Assembly (NCBI RefSeq): GCF_051414035.1
Contig: NZ_JBLKNW010000001.1
Coordinates: 310,001 to 374,000 of the forward strand
Length of the DNA: 64,000 nt
Source of the DNA: Halosimplex amylolyticum
Lineage (GTDB): Archaea > Halobacteriota > Halobacteria > Halobacteriales > Haloarculaceae
Direction: 5' to 3'
The translations under genes and the position numbers were made by a program. The notes beneath the pieces were generated by a model, which saw only the letters and a program-made list of their open reading frames with translations, had not been told where the DNA came from and did no database searches. Positions 8,871 to 16,774 of the stretch are shown here, piece by piece. How positions within the stretch are numbered: position 1 is the first letter of the stretch; every line of letters begins with the position of its first letter.

Positions 8871-9689
8871 TCAGCCTTCTTCGTCGACCGTCGCGTCGGG
8901 CGCGTTGCGCATCACGCTCCGCAACCCCTTCTCCGCGTTGTGTTTCCGCGTGTACCCCTCGCCGCTGGAGGCGATGACGTTCCCGTTCCGGTGGACGAGT
9001 CGCCAGCGCCACTCGCTCGCGCGGTCGCGGAACAGTTCGAATCGCGCCTGACTCACCAGCGGCGCGACGGCCTCGACCGCCGGCGCCCCCGTCTCGCGGT
9101 CGTCCCGCGGAGCCGTCCCGTCGACCGCCTCGTCCGCTGGTTCGTCGATTCCGCCGTCCGACTCGACCGCCGCTTCGACCGTCGCCGTCTCCACTGTCGG
9201 ACGGTCGTCTCTCCCGGACGACTCGTCGCCTTCGGGGGACAGCCCCTGGCCTTCGGAGGACAGTCCGCTGCCTTGGACGGACGGATCGTCGCCTGCGACG
9301 GACGGCTCGCCGTCGTCAGCCGATCCGTCGGCGTCATTCTGGGACTCGGACGCGCGAGCGGACTCGTCGGCGGGAACGACGTCGCTCGTCGGCGGTTCGT
9401 CGTCGGGCGCCCACTCGAATTCGACTTCGATCTCCACCTCGTCGTCGTCGCGCTCGTACTCGACTTCGAAGTCGAACTCGTCGGGGATCGCCGCGGAGAC
9501 GGCGTCCTCGCCCGTACCGATGCTGACGGCGCCCGCGTCGACGCCGTCGGCGAGCCCGCGGAGGACGGCGGCCGCTTCGGCCCGCGTGGTCGTGCGATCC
9601 GATTCGAAGGCGTCGGTCGGCCCGCCGTCCGCCGGTTTCTCGTCCTCGGACGCTCGCTCCGCGTCATGACTGGTATCGTCGTCGGCCAT
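8871..9689 (-). CDS. amphi-Trp domain plus DUF1508 (HVO_2922-like) protein
   Basis: A 272-residue very acidic protein. Residues about 35-95 (RAEAAAVLRGLADGVDAG to VEIEVEFEW) match the amphi-Trp family, with alternating beta strands and a Trp-containing edge. About 110 residues of Asp/Glu/Ser linker follow, including repeats of the GLSSEGQGLSPEGDESS type. Residues 213-262 (FELFRDRASEWRWRLVHRNG, then IASSGEGYTRKHNAEKG) are a DUF1508/YegP-fold domain. The start was set at the ATG at 9689 because upstream in-frame sequence is unlike protein. Amphi-Trp and DUF1508 proteins occur widely in haloarchaea; the molecular role is not known to me. Confidence 0.8.
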   Translation of the reverse strand: MADDDTSHDAERASEDEKPADGGPTDAFESDRTTTRAEAAAVLRGLADGVDAGAVSIGTGEDAVSAAIPDEFDFEVEYERDDDEVEIEVEFEWAPDDEPPTSDVVPADESARASESQNDADGSADDGEPSVAGDDPSVQGSGLSSEGQGLSPEGDESSGRDDRPTVETATVEAAVESDGGIDEPADEAVDGTAPRDDRETGAPAVEAVAPLVSQARFELFRDRASEWRWRLVHRNGNVIASSGEGYTRKHNAEKGLRSVMRNAPDATVDEEG

Positions 9690-9759
9690 ACCCTCACGAA
9701 GGGTCCGCGGCGGAAACGCTTGGCGACGGTTCCGGCCGCTCGCGTCCGCCTCGCTCACC

Positions 9760-10380
9760 TCAGCGCTCGTCGAACAGCCCGTCCACGTCGGACTCGCGGT
9801 GTTCGCGGCGGTCGACGTGTTCGGAGAGGCGCTGGGCGACGATACCCCGGTGCTCGGCGTCGCGGACGAAATCGAGCAAGAACGTGACGAACTCGCTCCC
9901 CTCGTCGCCGGCGTCCAGGTCAGCACGAGCGTACCGGGCCGCCTGCTCGATCACCTCCTCGTCGTACCCCAGGTCCTCGGCGAGGACGCCCGCGGCGACG
10001 AACGCGGCCTCGACGTCGAGGTCGGCCAGCCCGATGGCTTCGCCCTCGTAGGTGAGCGCGGGGGCAGCCCTGCGCTCGATGCGTTCGGGGTCGCGCGCGA
10101 GGCCGGCCAGGAACGCCCGTACGGTCGCGACGTTCACGCCGCGGTAGTCGGGCGGGAGGCCGGCGAGGTAGTCGCCGGCGCTGTCGGCGAGGCCGGTCGC
10201 GCCCGACCAGTTGCGCCCGCGGGCGTGGTAGACGGCGGCCGTGAACTGGATGAGCCCGTGGAGGAATCGCTCGTCGTCGCCCTCGGGCAGGTCGAGCCAG
10301 CGCTCCTCCCACGCGTCGTGGGCGGCGTGGTAGTGGCCGGCGTTGTAGACGGCGACGCCTGCCCGGAGCTGTGGGTCCAT
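9760..10380 (-). CDS. DUF309 domain protein
   Basis: A 206-residue all-helical protein. The N-terminal third contains GVAVYNAGHYHAAHDAWEERW followed by FLHGLIQFTAAVYHARGRNW, the DUF309 signature with its paired HxAHxxWE and QxxAAxYH motifs, which look like a metal or ligand site. The rest is helical and acidic. ATG 10380 was chosen; longer in-frame extensions upstream are Arg-rich shadow sequence. It ends in the spacer before the amphi-Trp gene and starts 32 bases from the end of the DUF6653-like gene, all on the minus strand, so co-transcription is possible. Biochemical function unknown. Confidence 0.85.
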   Translation of the reverse strand: MDPQLRAGVAVYNAGHYHAAHDAWEERWLDLPEGDDERFLHGLIQFTAAVYHARGRNWSGATGLADSAGDYLAGLPPDYRGVNVATVRAFLAGLARDPERIERRAAPALTYEGEAIGLADLDVEAAFVAAGVLAEDLGYDEEVIEQAARYARADLDAGDEGSEFVTFLLDFVRDAEHRGIVAQRLSEHVDRREHRESDVDGLFDER

Positions 10381-10412
10381 GCGCTGCGGTTCGCCCGCGA
10401 GGCCGAAAACCC

Positions 10413-10919
10413 CTACGACGCGGGCTCGTCGGCGGTCTCCGCCGACGAGTCGCGTTCGTCTGGGGACGCGCTCTCGGCCCCGGCTCCGGTCGCGGTTTCG
10501 ATCTCGTAGTGGCGCACGAGCGCGTTGACGAACGCGAACTTCAGCGCCATCGAGAGCGCGGTCAGGACGGCGGTCGACCGCGGTTTGCGGCGGTAGGCGG
10601 CGTACAGCGCCCCCACGGTGACCGGGAGCGTCGCGACGTCGAGCGCCCGGAGGAGCGTCCCGTGTTTCCCGTGGTCGACCCAGTAGCGTTCGGCCTGGAC
10701 CACGTCGTTCGTCCACGCCCGCGCGTCTTCGGGCTGGGGGAGGACGACAGGGTTGACGGCGATGGCCACGACAGCCGCGACCAGGAGCCGCTTGCGCCGC
10801 GTCAGGATCGCGTACACAAGCACGGGGAACGCGAACACGCGCGTCCACCCGCTCCAGGGGTTGGCGTGTCGTTCCCAGAGGAACTCTGCGAGCCGTTCCG
10901 ATGGCACTGTGGTCGACAC
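10413..10919 (-). CDS. DUF6653-like membrane protein, paralogue 1
   Basis: 168 residues. It starts with a conserved cytoplasmic segment (FLWERHANPWSGWTR), then hydrophobic spans near 28-45 (FAFPVLVYAIL), 48-60, 95-110 and 120-140 (ALSMALKFAFVNALV) and an acidic Ser/Asp/Glu tail. Cys is absent and there is no signal peptide. The neighbour at 10986-11462 shares WERHANPWSGW, NP..(L/F)P(Q/K)P(E/D)DA.AW and the (L/M)K(F/Y)AFV end, so the two arose by tandem duplication. I place both in the DUF6653 family, for which I know no function. Confidence 0.75.
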   Translation of the reverse strand: MSTTVPSERLAEFLWERHANPWSGWTRVFAFPVLVYAILTRRKRLLVAAVVAIAVNPVVLPQPEDARAWTNDVVQAERYWVDHGKHGTLLRALDVATLPVTVGALYAAYRRKPRSTAVLTALSMALKFAFVNALVRHYEIETATGAGAESASPDERDSSAETADEPAS

Positions 10920-10985
10920 GTCCGTACCTTGGTAGTTTGTCCCAATAAGCGTGGGGTACGACGGGCCGCGTCGAGCGAGACTCCC

Positions 10986-11462
10986 CTACTGCGGCCGTCC
11001 GTCACGGTCCGATGCGACTGTCCCCACGTCGAGCGAGTCGAGTTCGCCCTCGTAGCGCCGGACGAGCGCGGCGACGAACGCGAACTTCAGCGTCATCGAC
11101 AGGCTCGTGCCGACCGTCGCGCCGCCGGCGTCGCGCCGATACGCGGCGTAGAAGGCGTACACCGTCGCGAACGCGTTCCCGACGTTCAGCCACTGCAGCG
11201 CGCCGAGGCTGTCGCCCGTCTCGCGCCACCGGCGCTCCGCGAGGACGACCTTCGTCATCCACGCGTCGGCGTCGTCGGGTTTCGGGAACAACAGCGGGTT
11301 CACCGCGGCGAAGAGGATCGCGGCGACGCCCAGTCGCCACCGCCGGTGGTACACCGCGTACGTCAGCGCCGGCAACGTGAGCGTTCGCGACCACCCACTC
11401 CACGGGTTGGCGTGCCGTTCCCAGAAAGTCCGCTTCGCCCGCGCTCGAATCGAGTCGTCCAT
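10986..11462 (-). CDS. DUF6653-like membrane protein, paralogue 2
   Basis: 158 residues, a sister of the gene at 10413-10919. FWERHANPWSGWSRTLTL lies at the N-terminus, then hydrophobic spans (ALTYAVYH, LGVAAILFAAVNPLLFPKP, FATVYAFYAAY, LSMTLKFAFVAALV) and an Asp-rich C-terminus without the longer tail of its sister. The two reading frames are separated by 66 bases. The conserved Trp-rich N-terminus before the first span looks like an interfacial helix. Function unknown. Confidence 0.75.
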   Translation of the reverse strand: MDDSIRARAKRTFWERHANPWSGWSRTLTLPALTYAVYHRRWRLGVAAILFAAVNPLLFPKPDDADAWMTKVVLAERRWRETGDSLGALQWLNVGNAFATVYAFYAAYRRDAGGATVGTSLSMTLKFAFVAALVRRYEGELDSLDVGTVASDRDGRPQ

Positions 11463-11498
11463 GTTCTGAGTTCGCTCGGCTGGGTGAAAAAGCCGCGC

Positions 11499-11873
11499 TC
11501 AGATGTCTTCGACGAGTTCGACGCCCCAGCCTTCGGGTGCCGTGATGAAGGCGACGCGGGAGTCGAACTCGTCCATGGTGATCGGGCCGTCGTCGATCCG
11601 CTCGTCGGCCAGCTGGTCGAGCGCCGCGTCCACGTCCTCGACGGTGAGCGCGACGTGTTCGAAGTCGCCCGTCTCGACGGGCCCGTCGGTCTCGACTAGC
11701 TGGAGCGCGGCCGGGTCGTCGGTGTCCTCGTCCGCGGGGTCGCCGACGAAGACGTTCCGCGTCCCGTCGTCGGTCTCGAACTCCCGGAGCACCTCGTAGC
11801 CCACGAGGTCGGCGTAGAAGTCGATGGTCGCCTCGATATCCGCGACGCGGATAGACGTGTGTCGGAGTGTCAT
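11499..11873 (-). CDS. VOC/glyoxalase-fold protein
   Basis: A 124-residue protein with the two beta-alpha-beta-beta-beta halves of the vicinal oxygen chelate fold: MTLRHTSIRVADIEATIDFY (His5 is a metal-ligand candidate), then DFEHVALTVEDVDAALDQL (second His), with Glu in RNVFVGDP..LQLVE and a final Glu in GWGVELVED. This spacing fits lactoylglutathione-lyase-like enzymes, though the substrate cannot be read from sequence. ATG 11873 was chosen because it begins the fold and has a TATA-like box 26-33 bases upstream; longer frames are not conserved-looking. Confidence 0.85.
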   Translation of the reverse strand: MTLRHTSIRVADIEATIDFYADLVGYEVLREFETDDGTRNVFVGDPADEDTDDPAALQLVETDGPVETGDFEHVALTVEDVDAALDQLADERIDDGPITMDEFDSRVAFITAPEGWGVELVEDI

Positions 11874-11898
11874 CGGGTAATCGCTCGGAGAGTTCCGG

Positions 11899-11906
11899 CT
11901 TAAACG
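11899..11906 (-). promoter_or_regulatory. TATA-like box of the VOC gene
   Basis: On the minus strand CGTTTAAG lies 26-33 bases before the ATG at 11873, the distance expected for a leaderless haloarchaeal transcript. Confidence 0.5.
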
Positions 11907-12042
11907 TACTGTGATGGGCCGGGGGACTTCGGTATGCCTCGCTACCGGTACCACCTCAGAGGGCGTGGTAGCCGCAACCGCCGATCGATTCATCCCCGCT
12001 GTTCTGTGCGGTACTGTCTTCTCCTCTCGCAGGTTCCATCGC

Positions 12043-12390
12043 TCATTCTTCGCGGTCGGTCCAGAAGTCGAACGAGCGACCGGGGACGAAGATGTCCAGG
12101 CCGACTGCCGTCTCCTCGCCCTCGTTCTCGACGCGGTGGGACTCCCAGGGGTCGAGCCACACCGAGTCGTACCGCTGGAGGCGTTCGCTGTCGTCCTCTG
12201 TGTGGATGGTAAGCTCGCCGTCGAGGACGAGACACACCTGGCCGTTCTCGTGGTCGTGCATCGGCGAGCTGTGGCCGGGAGGCTTCTCGAACCACTCCAG
12301 GCTCACGTCGTCGTCGCCCGCCAGCGCCACGCGGCGCCACCCCTCGTCCGGTTCGTACGTCTCGGCGTCGTCGAAGCTGACTCGCTCCAT
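12043..12390 (-). CDS. Small cupin-domain protein
   Basis: A 115-residue single cupin barrel. Motif 1 reads PPGHSSPMHDHENGQVCLVLDG (three His and a Glu-like position for a metal), followed by ELTIHTEDD and motif 2 DSVWLDPWESHRVENEGEE with the last His. Total length matches minimal cupins such as those in dioxygenase-like or sugar-binding families. The ATG at 12390 begins right before the fold. It is divergent from the membrane-protein gene at 12549. Substrate cannot be deduced. Confidence 0.85.
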   Translation of the reverse strand: MERVSFDDAETYEPDEGWRRVALAGDDDVSLEWFEKPPGHSSPMHDHENGQVCLVLDGELTIHTEDDSERLQRYDSVWLDPWESHRVENEGEETAVGLDIFVPGRSFDFWTDREE

Positions 12391-12517
12391 ACGCCTGGAT
12401 CGCGCGCTCGCGACAAATCTCTGGGGGCCCGTCCCGCTGACCGCCGAACTGGCGGCCCGACTCGTGGAACAACTTAATTGATTCGCCGGCTTTCCGGCGG
12501 TGAAACGCGGCTCGTGG

Positions 12518-12524
12518 CTATAAT
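12518..12524 (+). promoter_or_regulatory. TATA box for the gene at 12549
   Basis: CTATAAT ends 25 bases before the ATG, consistent with a leaderless transcript. Confidence 0.55.
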
Positions 12525-12548
12525 CGGTGGGGGACCCTATCGGGAGAT

Positions 12549-13265
12549 ATGACGGACGTAGATACCGTGCACGACGCAGGACAGCCGCCGGCCGGTGGAC
12601 CGACCGAGGGACGTGACCCCGTACCGGCGACAGCCGACTGGCTACTGGGAATCGTGACCGGGGCGATCGGACTCGTCCTGGCGGCGGTCGGCGTCGGGAT
12701 CTACACCCGGGTCGACCGGGCACTGATCGCCGATTTCGTCACCAGCGAGGAGGTGGAGGTGAACGGGATCACGCCCTCGGAGGCCATCACCGCCGGTGAG
12801 CCGTTCGTCGACTGGCTCGCGGCCGGCATCGTCGTGACTGGGCTCGTGCTGGTCGTCGGCGCCGCGGCGTTCGTCGTCGTGCGTCGGCGCACCCGCCGCC
12901 GGGTCGCCAGCGAGGGCGGCACGACCGCGACGTTCTGGGCCTGTGCCGTCTACGGCGCCGCGGTGACGGCCCTGGTCTCGTTCGTCCCCGGGTCGCCTAT
13001 CGCGGGCGGCGGCGCCGCGGCGTACCTCCACGACGACGGCTCCGGCGTGCGTATCGGCGCCGCGGCCGGACTGGTCGGGTGGGCGGCGACGGTCCCGCTG
13101 CTCGTGTCGGTCGCCGGCGGACTGCTCGCCGGAGCCGACGCCATCGGGCAACTCGCGAGCGGCGCCATCCTCGTCGGCCTCGTCGTCGCCGGCGAACTCC
13201 TGGGACTGGCGATCAACGCCGCGCTCGGCGGCCTCGGCGGCCTGCTGGCCACAAGACTCGTCTGA
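12549..13265 (+). CDS. Integral membrane protein of unknown function
   Basis: 238 residues. A Gly/Pro-rich cytoplasmic N-terminus is followed by five or six hydrophobic segments near 30-52 (WLLGIVTGAIGLVLAAVGVG), 88-112 (LAAGIVVTGLVLVVGAAAFVVV), 128-150, 170-192 (AAAGLVGWAATVPLLVSVAG) and 197-235 (ASGAILVGLVVAGELLGLAI). A short outside loop after span 1 carries EVEVNGITPSEA. Basic RRRTRRR follows span 2, giving orientation. I do not recognise the family; the Gly/Ala-rich spans resemble haloarchaeal DUF proteins. It is followed by non-coding repeats. Confidence 0.75.
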   Translation: MTDVDTVHDAGQPPAGGPTEGRDPVPATADWLLGIVTGAIGLVLAAVGVGIYTRVDRALIADFVTSEEVEVNGITPSEAITAGEPFVDWLAAGIVVTGLVLVVGAAAFVVVRRRTRRRVASEGGTTATFWACAVYGAAVTALVSFVPGSPIAGGGAAAYLHDDGSGVRIGAAAGLVGWAATVPLLVSVAGGLLAGADAIGQLASGAILVGLVVAGELLGLAINAALGGLGGLLATRLV

Positions 13266-13338
13266 CCCCGCTGGTTCGTCGACCCACTCACGCCGGCCAC
13301 CACGCGCGAAGCGCTGCTCGCGGTGTGGTGTCGACAGG

Positions 13339-13662
13339 AACGTCCGGACGGAGTCCAGCGCGAGCGAAGCGCGACTGGACGGAGCGCCTCGAAGTGAACG
13401 GTGACCGCAGGGAACCGTGAGCGAAGTGAGCGCTGGGCACGTCGGACGTGAACGAAGTGAACGTCCGGACGGAGATTCGAACTCGTGAAGACGTTCCGGG
13501 TCGCTCACTGCTCACGGGTCACTCCGTTCCCCGTTCGCTTCCCGAGGCCTCACTTCGTTCGGCCTCGCGCCGTTCGCTTCCCGGGCTGCGACTTCCCTGC
13601 TCGAATCTCCGTGACCGTGATCTCCCTCAGCGGAGGCGAGCACACGCTACGCGGTGCTCGCC
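13339..13662. repeat. Cluster of hairpin repeats between membrane protein gene and tRNA-Arg
   Basis: The 418-base stretch 13266-13683 has no gene. It holds several inverted repeats with a GAGCGAAGCG- or GAACGAAGTGA-like centre: 13353-13380 (GTCCAG/CTGGAC arms), 13441-13470 (GTCGGACG-like arms), about 13542-13564 (GAGGCC/GGCCTC arms) and 13635-13662 (GGCGAGCAC/GTGCTCGCC arms). The arm sequence differs each time while the centre is similar. It also holds 15-bp copies of the tRNA-Arg 3' end. Confidence 0.65.
13460..13484. repeat. 25-bp copy of the tRNA-Arg 3' end (att-like direct repeat)
   Basis: Bases 13460-13484 are identical to 13682-13706, which is the 3' acceptor strand and part of the T arm of the tRNA-Arg gene. 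The first 15 bases occur a third time at 13339-13353. Direct repeats of a tRNA 3' end are what integration of an element at the tRNA leaves behind, but only about 200 bases without genes separate the copies. Confidence 0.6.
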
Positions 13663-13683
13663 GGGTTGCTTCGGGAGAGTAAC

Positions 13684-13756
13684 GTCCGGACGGAGATTCG
13701 AACTCCGGTCCCTGGCTCCGCAAGCCAAGAGGATAGTCCACTACCCTATCCGGACT
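13684..13756 (-). tRNA. tRNA-Arg (anticodon GCG)
   Basis: Read on the minus strand, the acceptor arms GTCCGGA and TCCGGAC pair fully, followed by a D arm with GGG..TCC, an anticodon arm TTGGC/GCCAG enclosing loop TTGCGGA (anticodon GCG, reads CGC and CGU), and a T arm CGGAG/CTCCG with TTCGAAT. No CCA is encoded and the discriminator is G. No intron is present. Confidence 0.93.
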
Positions 13757-13868
13757 CACTCCTACGTACCGCGGTTGATTGTAAAGGGGTTACGATCCGT
13801 CCGGCGAGTGTCAAAGGGTCGCTTGATGGTGGAGAAAGCCCTTTATCCGGACCCTCCTCCGTCCTGTC

Positions 13869-14483
13869 GTGAAGCGACGCACCCTCCTCCGCGGTCTCTC
13901 CGCCGCGGGCGCACTGGCCGCGACGGGCTGTCTCTCCGACGGCCCGGGCGCTCAACCGACGGAAACCGACGAACCGACCGGGACCCCGGAACCGACCGAC
14001 GCCGACACCCAGAGCGACACACACGGGGATACGGTCACCGAGCCCGACCCCGACGGGAGCGACACGCCCAGCGACGCGCCGACGGACACGGTGAGCGAAA
14101 CGCCCGACAGCGAGCCGTCCACGACGCCGAGCGGTATCGCCGACGAATCGTTCTCGGTGACCGGCAACGATTGCGGTAGCCAGACCGACGAGGCGTCCGT
14201 CTCGTTCGACGAGGGCAGCGGGTCCGTCACGGTCACCGGGACCATCTGGGGCAACGACGCCTGTTACACGGCGGTCCTCTCGGACGTCCGCCTCGACGGC
14301 GGCTCTCTCACGGTCGTCGTCGCGGCGGAGTCCGACGCGGACACCGACACCGCGTGCGCCGAGTGCATCACCGAGATCGACTACGAGGCGACGATCGCCC
14401 TCGACGCCGCGCTCCCCGAAACCGTGACGGTCGTCCACGAACACGGCGGCGAGGACACGCGGGTTACGTCGGCTGACCGGTAG
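13869..14483 (+). CDS. Tat-exported lipoprotein with Thr/Asp-rich spacer
   Basis: 204 residues from a GTG start. The N-terminus MKRRTLLRGLSAAGALAATGC has twin arginines, a short hydrophobic core and a lipobox with Cys at 21, typical of haloarchaeal Tat lipoproteins. Residues 22-95 are a Thr/Asp/Pro/Glu linker. The folded part (98-204) is beta-rich and has four cysteines (NDCGSQT, NDACYTAV, TACAECIT), probably two disulfides. It has no recognised enzymatic motif, so it is probably a surface binding domain. TTTATC about 25 bases before the GTG fits a leaderless start. Confidence 0.8.
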   Translation: MKRRTLLRGLSAAGALAATGCLSDGPGAQPTETDEPTGTPEPTDADTQSDTHGDTVTEPDPDGSDTPSDAPTDTVSETPDSEPSTTPSGIADESFSVTGNDCGSQTDEASVSFDEGSGSVTVTGTIWGNDACYTAVLSDVRLDGGSLTVVVAAESDADTDTACAECITEIDYEATIALDAALPETVTVVHEHGGEDTRVTSADR

Positions 14484-14612
14484 CCGGCTTCGGTAGCGAC
14501 GCTTGAACCGGGGGAGAAGTCGATCGGGAGCGACGGCAGCGGGGACAACGGTGATGAAAGCCCTCGACACGCTCGATTTGAGTTGGCTCGACTGCAGAGG
14601 ACGGCAGGTGAC

Positions 14613-14940
14613 GAAAGCCCTCGGCGCGCTCGCTCACGGCTCACTTCGCTCGTCGTTCGCATAGCGAGGCGCTCCCTGCGCTCGCGCCTCGCTCTCGCGG
14701 TCGCTGCGCGGGATATTCTCGCTCGCTGCGCTCGCTCGAATAGAGCCCGCTCAGGCGACTCCATTTGCTTCGCTCATCGCAAGCGCGCCTCGCCCTTTCA
14801 GTCCGCCAGGAAGACAGTACCGCAGACAGCCACATCCCTCCCCAGCCGATTGCGATGCTCGTCGCAGGCTCCTGCGCTTCTCATCCCTCGCGCGGTTTCG
14901 TCGCGGCACGGGGCCGCGACAGCGCGCGCCACCGCAATTG
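14613..14940. repeat. Long fold-back repeat, copy A (intergenic 14484-15018)
   Basis: The spacer after the lipoprotein gene contains no convincing gene. It opens with GAAAGCCCTCGGCGCGCTCGC (14613-14633) and 14779-14799 carries the near complement, a stem closed by about 145 bases of GCTCGCTGCGCTCGC-rich sequence. Downstream, 14819-14940 contains blocks also found in copy B: ACCGCAGAC, CCTCCCCAGCCGA, CTCATCCCTCGC and GCGACAGCGCGCGCCAC, in the same order. This is a dispersed non-coding repeat family with three members in the window. Confidence 0.7.
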
Positions 14941-15018
14941 TCTACCCTGCGGACTGATCTGAACACTCCCTCGCGTCGACCCTCGATTTTATACCTGAAG
15001 CAGCGACCACACCGACCC

Positions 15019-15165
15019 ATGCACGGAGCGAACGCGGCGAGCGCGCGGACGATCAGTTCGGTCGGTGGCGCGGCCGAAACGGCGGCGAAATCGCCGTACG
15101 CGGACTGGGTACCGGGGCAACGACAACGCTTAAGCGGCGACATACCGTGCCAACGGCTAGACTAA
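15019..15165 (+). CDS. Possible 48-residue small protein upstream of rpa
   Basis: An ATG 22-29 bases after a TTTTATAC box opens a frame of 48 codons that ends TAA, sharing its last base with the ATG of the RPA gene (TAATG). Promoter spacing and the stop-start overlap favour a leaderless small gene coupled to rpa. Against it, the last ten codons include TTA, ATA and CTA, rare here, because the rpa TATA element lies in that part. No motif is recognisable. Confidence 0.25.
   Translation: MHGANAASARTISSVGGAAETAAKSPYADWVPGQRQRLSGDIPCQRLD
15125..15134 (+). promoter_or_regulatory. Promoter element of the RPA gene
   Basis: AACGCTTAAG ends 31 bases before the ATG at 15165. The identical 10-mer precedes the histone gene at 16741-16750, so the two genes share a core promoter sequence. 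Confidence 0.6.
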
Positions 15166-16634
15166 TGGGAGAGATCGAGGAGATCTACGCGGATCTGGAG
15201 ACCGACGTCTCCGAGGAGGAGTTCCGCGAGGCCGTCGAGGAGAAGGTCGAGCAGATGGGCGGACTCGCCGACGAGGAGACGGCGGCGATGCTCCTCGCCC
15301 ACGAGCTCAACGAAGGGGAAGTCGACACCGTCGCGGACATCGAGCCCGGCATGGAGGAGGTGAAGTTCCTCGCCAAAGTCGTCTCTATCGGCGATCTGCG
15401 GACCTTCGAGCGCGACGGCGAAGACGAGGACGGCCGCGTCGTCAACGTGGAAGCGGCCGACGAGACCGCCAGCGTCCGCCTCGCGTTCTGGGACCAGCAG
15501 GCCGAGGCCATCACCGACGGCATGCTGGAGGAAGGGCAGGTCCTCCGCGTCGCCGGCCGACCGAAAGACGGCTACAACGGCCTCGAAGTCTCGGTCGACA
15601 AGGCCGAACCCGACGACGACGCCGAGATCGACGTACAACTCGGCGCGGGGTCGTCCGTCGACGGGCTGACGATGGGCCAGTCGGACGTGAACGTCACCGG
15701 CATCGTGCTGGAGACCGAGTCGATCCGGACGTTCGACCGCGACGACGGCTCGGAGGGGAAGGTCGCGAACTTCCTGCTCGGCGACGAGACGGGGCGCGTG
15801 CGCGTGACGCTGTGGGACGACCGCGCGGACCGCGTCGAGGAGATACAGCCGGGGACCGCCGTCGAGATCGTCGACGGGTACGTCCGCGAGCGCGAGGGCG
15901 ACCTCGAACTCCACGTCGGCGACCACGGCGCCGTCGACGAGATCGAGGAGACCGTCGAGTTCGTGCCCGAGGCCGACGCCATCGACGCCGTCGAGATGGA
16001 CCAGGTGGTCGACCTGGCCGGCGTCGTCCGTTCGGCCGACCCCAAGCGGACGTTCGACCGCGACGACGGCTCGGAGGGGCAGGTCCGGAACATCCGCGTA
16101 CAGGACGACACGGGCGACATCCGCGTCGCGCTCTGGGGCGAGAAGGCCGACAAGGAGATCGCTCCCGGCGACGAGGTCTTCGTCGCCGACGCCGAGATCC
16201 AGGACGGCTGGCAGGACGACCTGGAAGCGTCTGCGGGCTGGCAGTCGACGGTCGTCGTCCTCGACGAGAACACCGGCGCCGGCGCGGCCGCGCCCTCGCC
16301 GGGCGGCGCGGGCAGTGGTGGCGACGACGGCGGGTCGGAGTCGACCGGCCTCGGCGCGTTCACCGGTGACGGCGACGGTGTGGAGGACGCGACCGAATCC
16401 GACGGCGGGTCGGGCGGCGCGGGCGGTGCCAGCGCGGACGGCGGCGCCGCGACCGCAGCGACCGAGGAAGTCGAGTTCACGGGGACGGTGGTCCAGACGG
16501 GCGACCCCGTGATTCTGGACGACGGGCAGGAGACGATGCAGGTCGAGACGGACGCGGCGCTGACCCTCGGCCAGGAAGTGACCGCGCGCGGGTCGCTGCG
16601 CGACGACCGACTCGACGCGGACGACGTGTTCTGA
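15165..16634 (+). CDS. rpa2: RPA-like single-stranded DNA-binding protein (four OB folds)
   Basis: 489 residues. A helical N-terminus (EIYADLETDVSEEEFREAV) precedes three consecutive OB folds, each with the block R(T)F(D/E)RD..G..G.V.N(..)DxT..(V/I)R(V/L)..W: about 62-155, 165-265 and 280-380. A Gly/Ser/Asp-rich flexible linker (380-440) leads to a fourth short OB-like domain (440-489, VEFTGTVVQTGDPVILDDG). There are no cysteines, so it lacks the zinc finger of other haloarchaeal RPA types. It is followed by the histone and deacetylase genes, an order I recall from Haloferax for RPA2. Role: ssDNA protection in replication and repair. Confidence 0.88.
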   Translation: MGEIEEIYADLETDVSEEEFREAVEEKVEQMGGLADEETAAMLLAHELNEGEVDTVADIEPGMEEVKFLAKVVSIGDLRTFERDGEDEDGRVVNVEAADETASVRLAFWDQQAEAITDGMLEEGQVLRVAGRPKDGYNGLEVSVDKAEPDDDAEIDVQLGAGSSVDGLTMGQSDVNVTGIVLETESIRTFDRDDGSEGKVANFLLGDETGRVRVTLWDDRADRVEEIQPGTAVEIVDGYVREREGDLELHVGDHGAVDEIEETVEFVPEADAIDAVEMDQVVDLAGVVRSADPKRTFDRDDGSEGQVRNIRVQDDTGDIRVALWGEKADKEIAPGDEVFVADAEIQDGWQDDLEASAGWQSTVVVLDENTGAGAAAPSPGGAGSGGDDGGSESTGLGAFTGDGDGVEDATESDGGSGGAGGASADGGAATAATEEVEFTGTVVQTGDPVILDDGQETMQVETDAALTLGQEVTARGSLRDDRLDADDVF

Positions 16635-16740
16635 CGGCGTACGACCGTGGAGCGGCGCGTTTCGCGGTCGCACTCGAGAGAGCGACGGGGTGGCACCGCG
16701 GCGGTGGCGCGCCCGGCGTCCGGGGACAGCGGTTTTCGGA

Positions 16741-16750
16741 AACGCTTAAG
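16741..16750 (+). promoter_or_regulatory. Promoter element of the histone gene
   Basis: AACGCTTAAG ends 25 bases before ATG 16775, indicating a leaderless transcript; the same 10-mer lies before the RPA gene. Confidence 0.6.
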
Positions 16751-16774
16751 GCCGGAACAGACCGCTTGTGGTGT

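Noticed and set aside
13266..14940. Possible integrated provirus or plasmid next to tRNA-Arg
   Set aside because: No integrase, replication or structural gene is present between the att-like copies; I report only the repeats.
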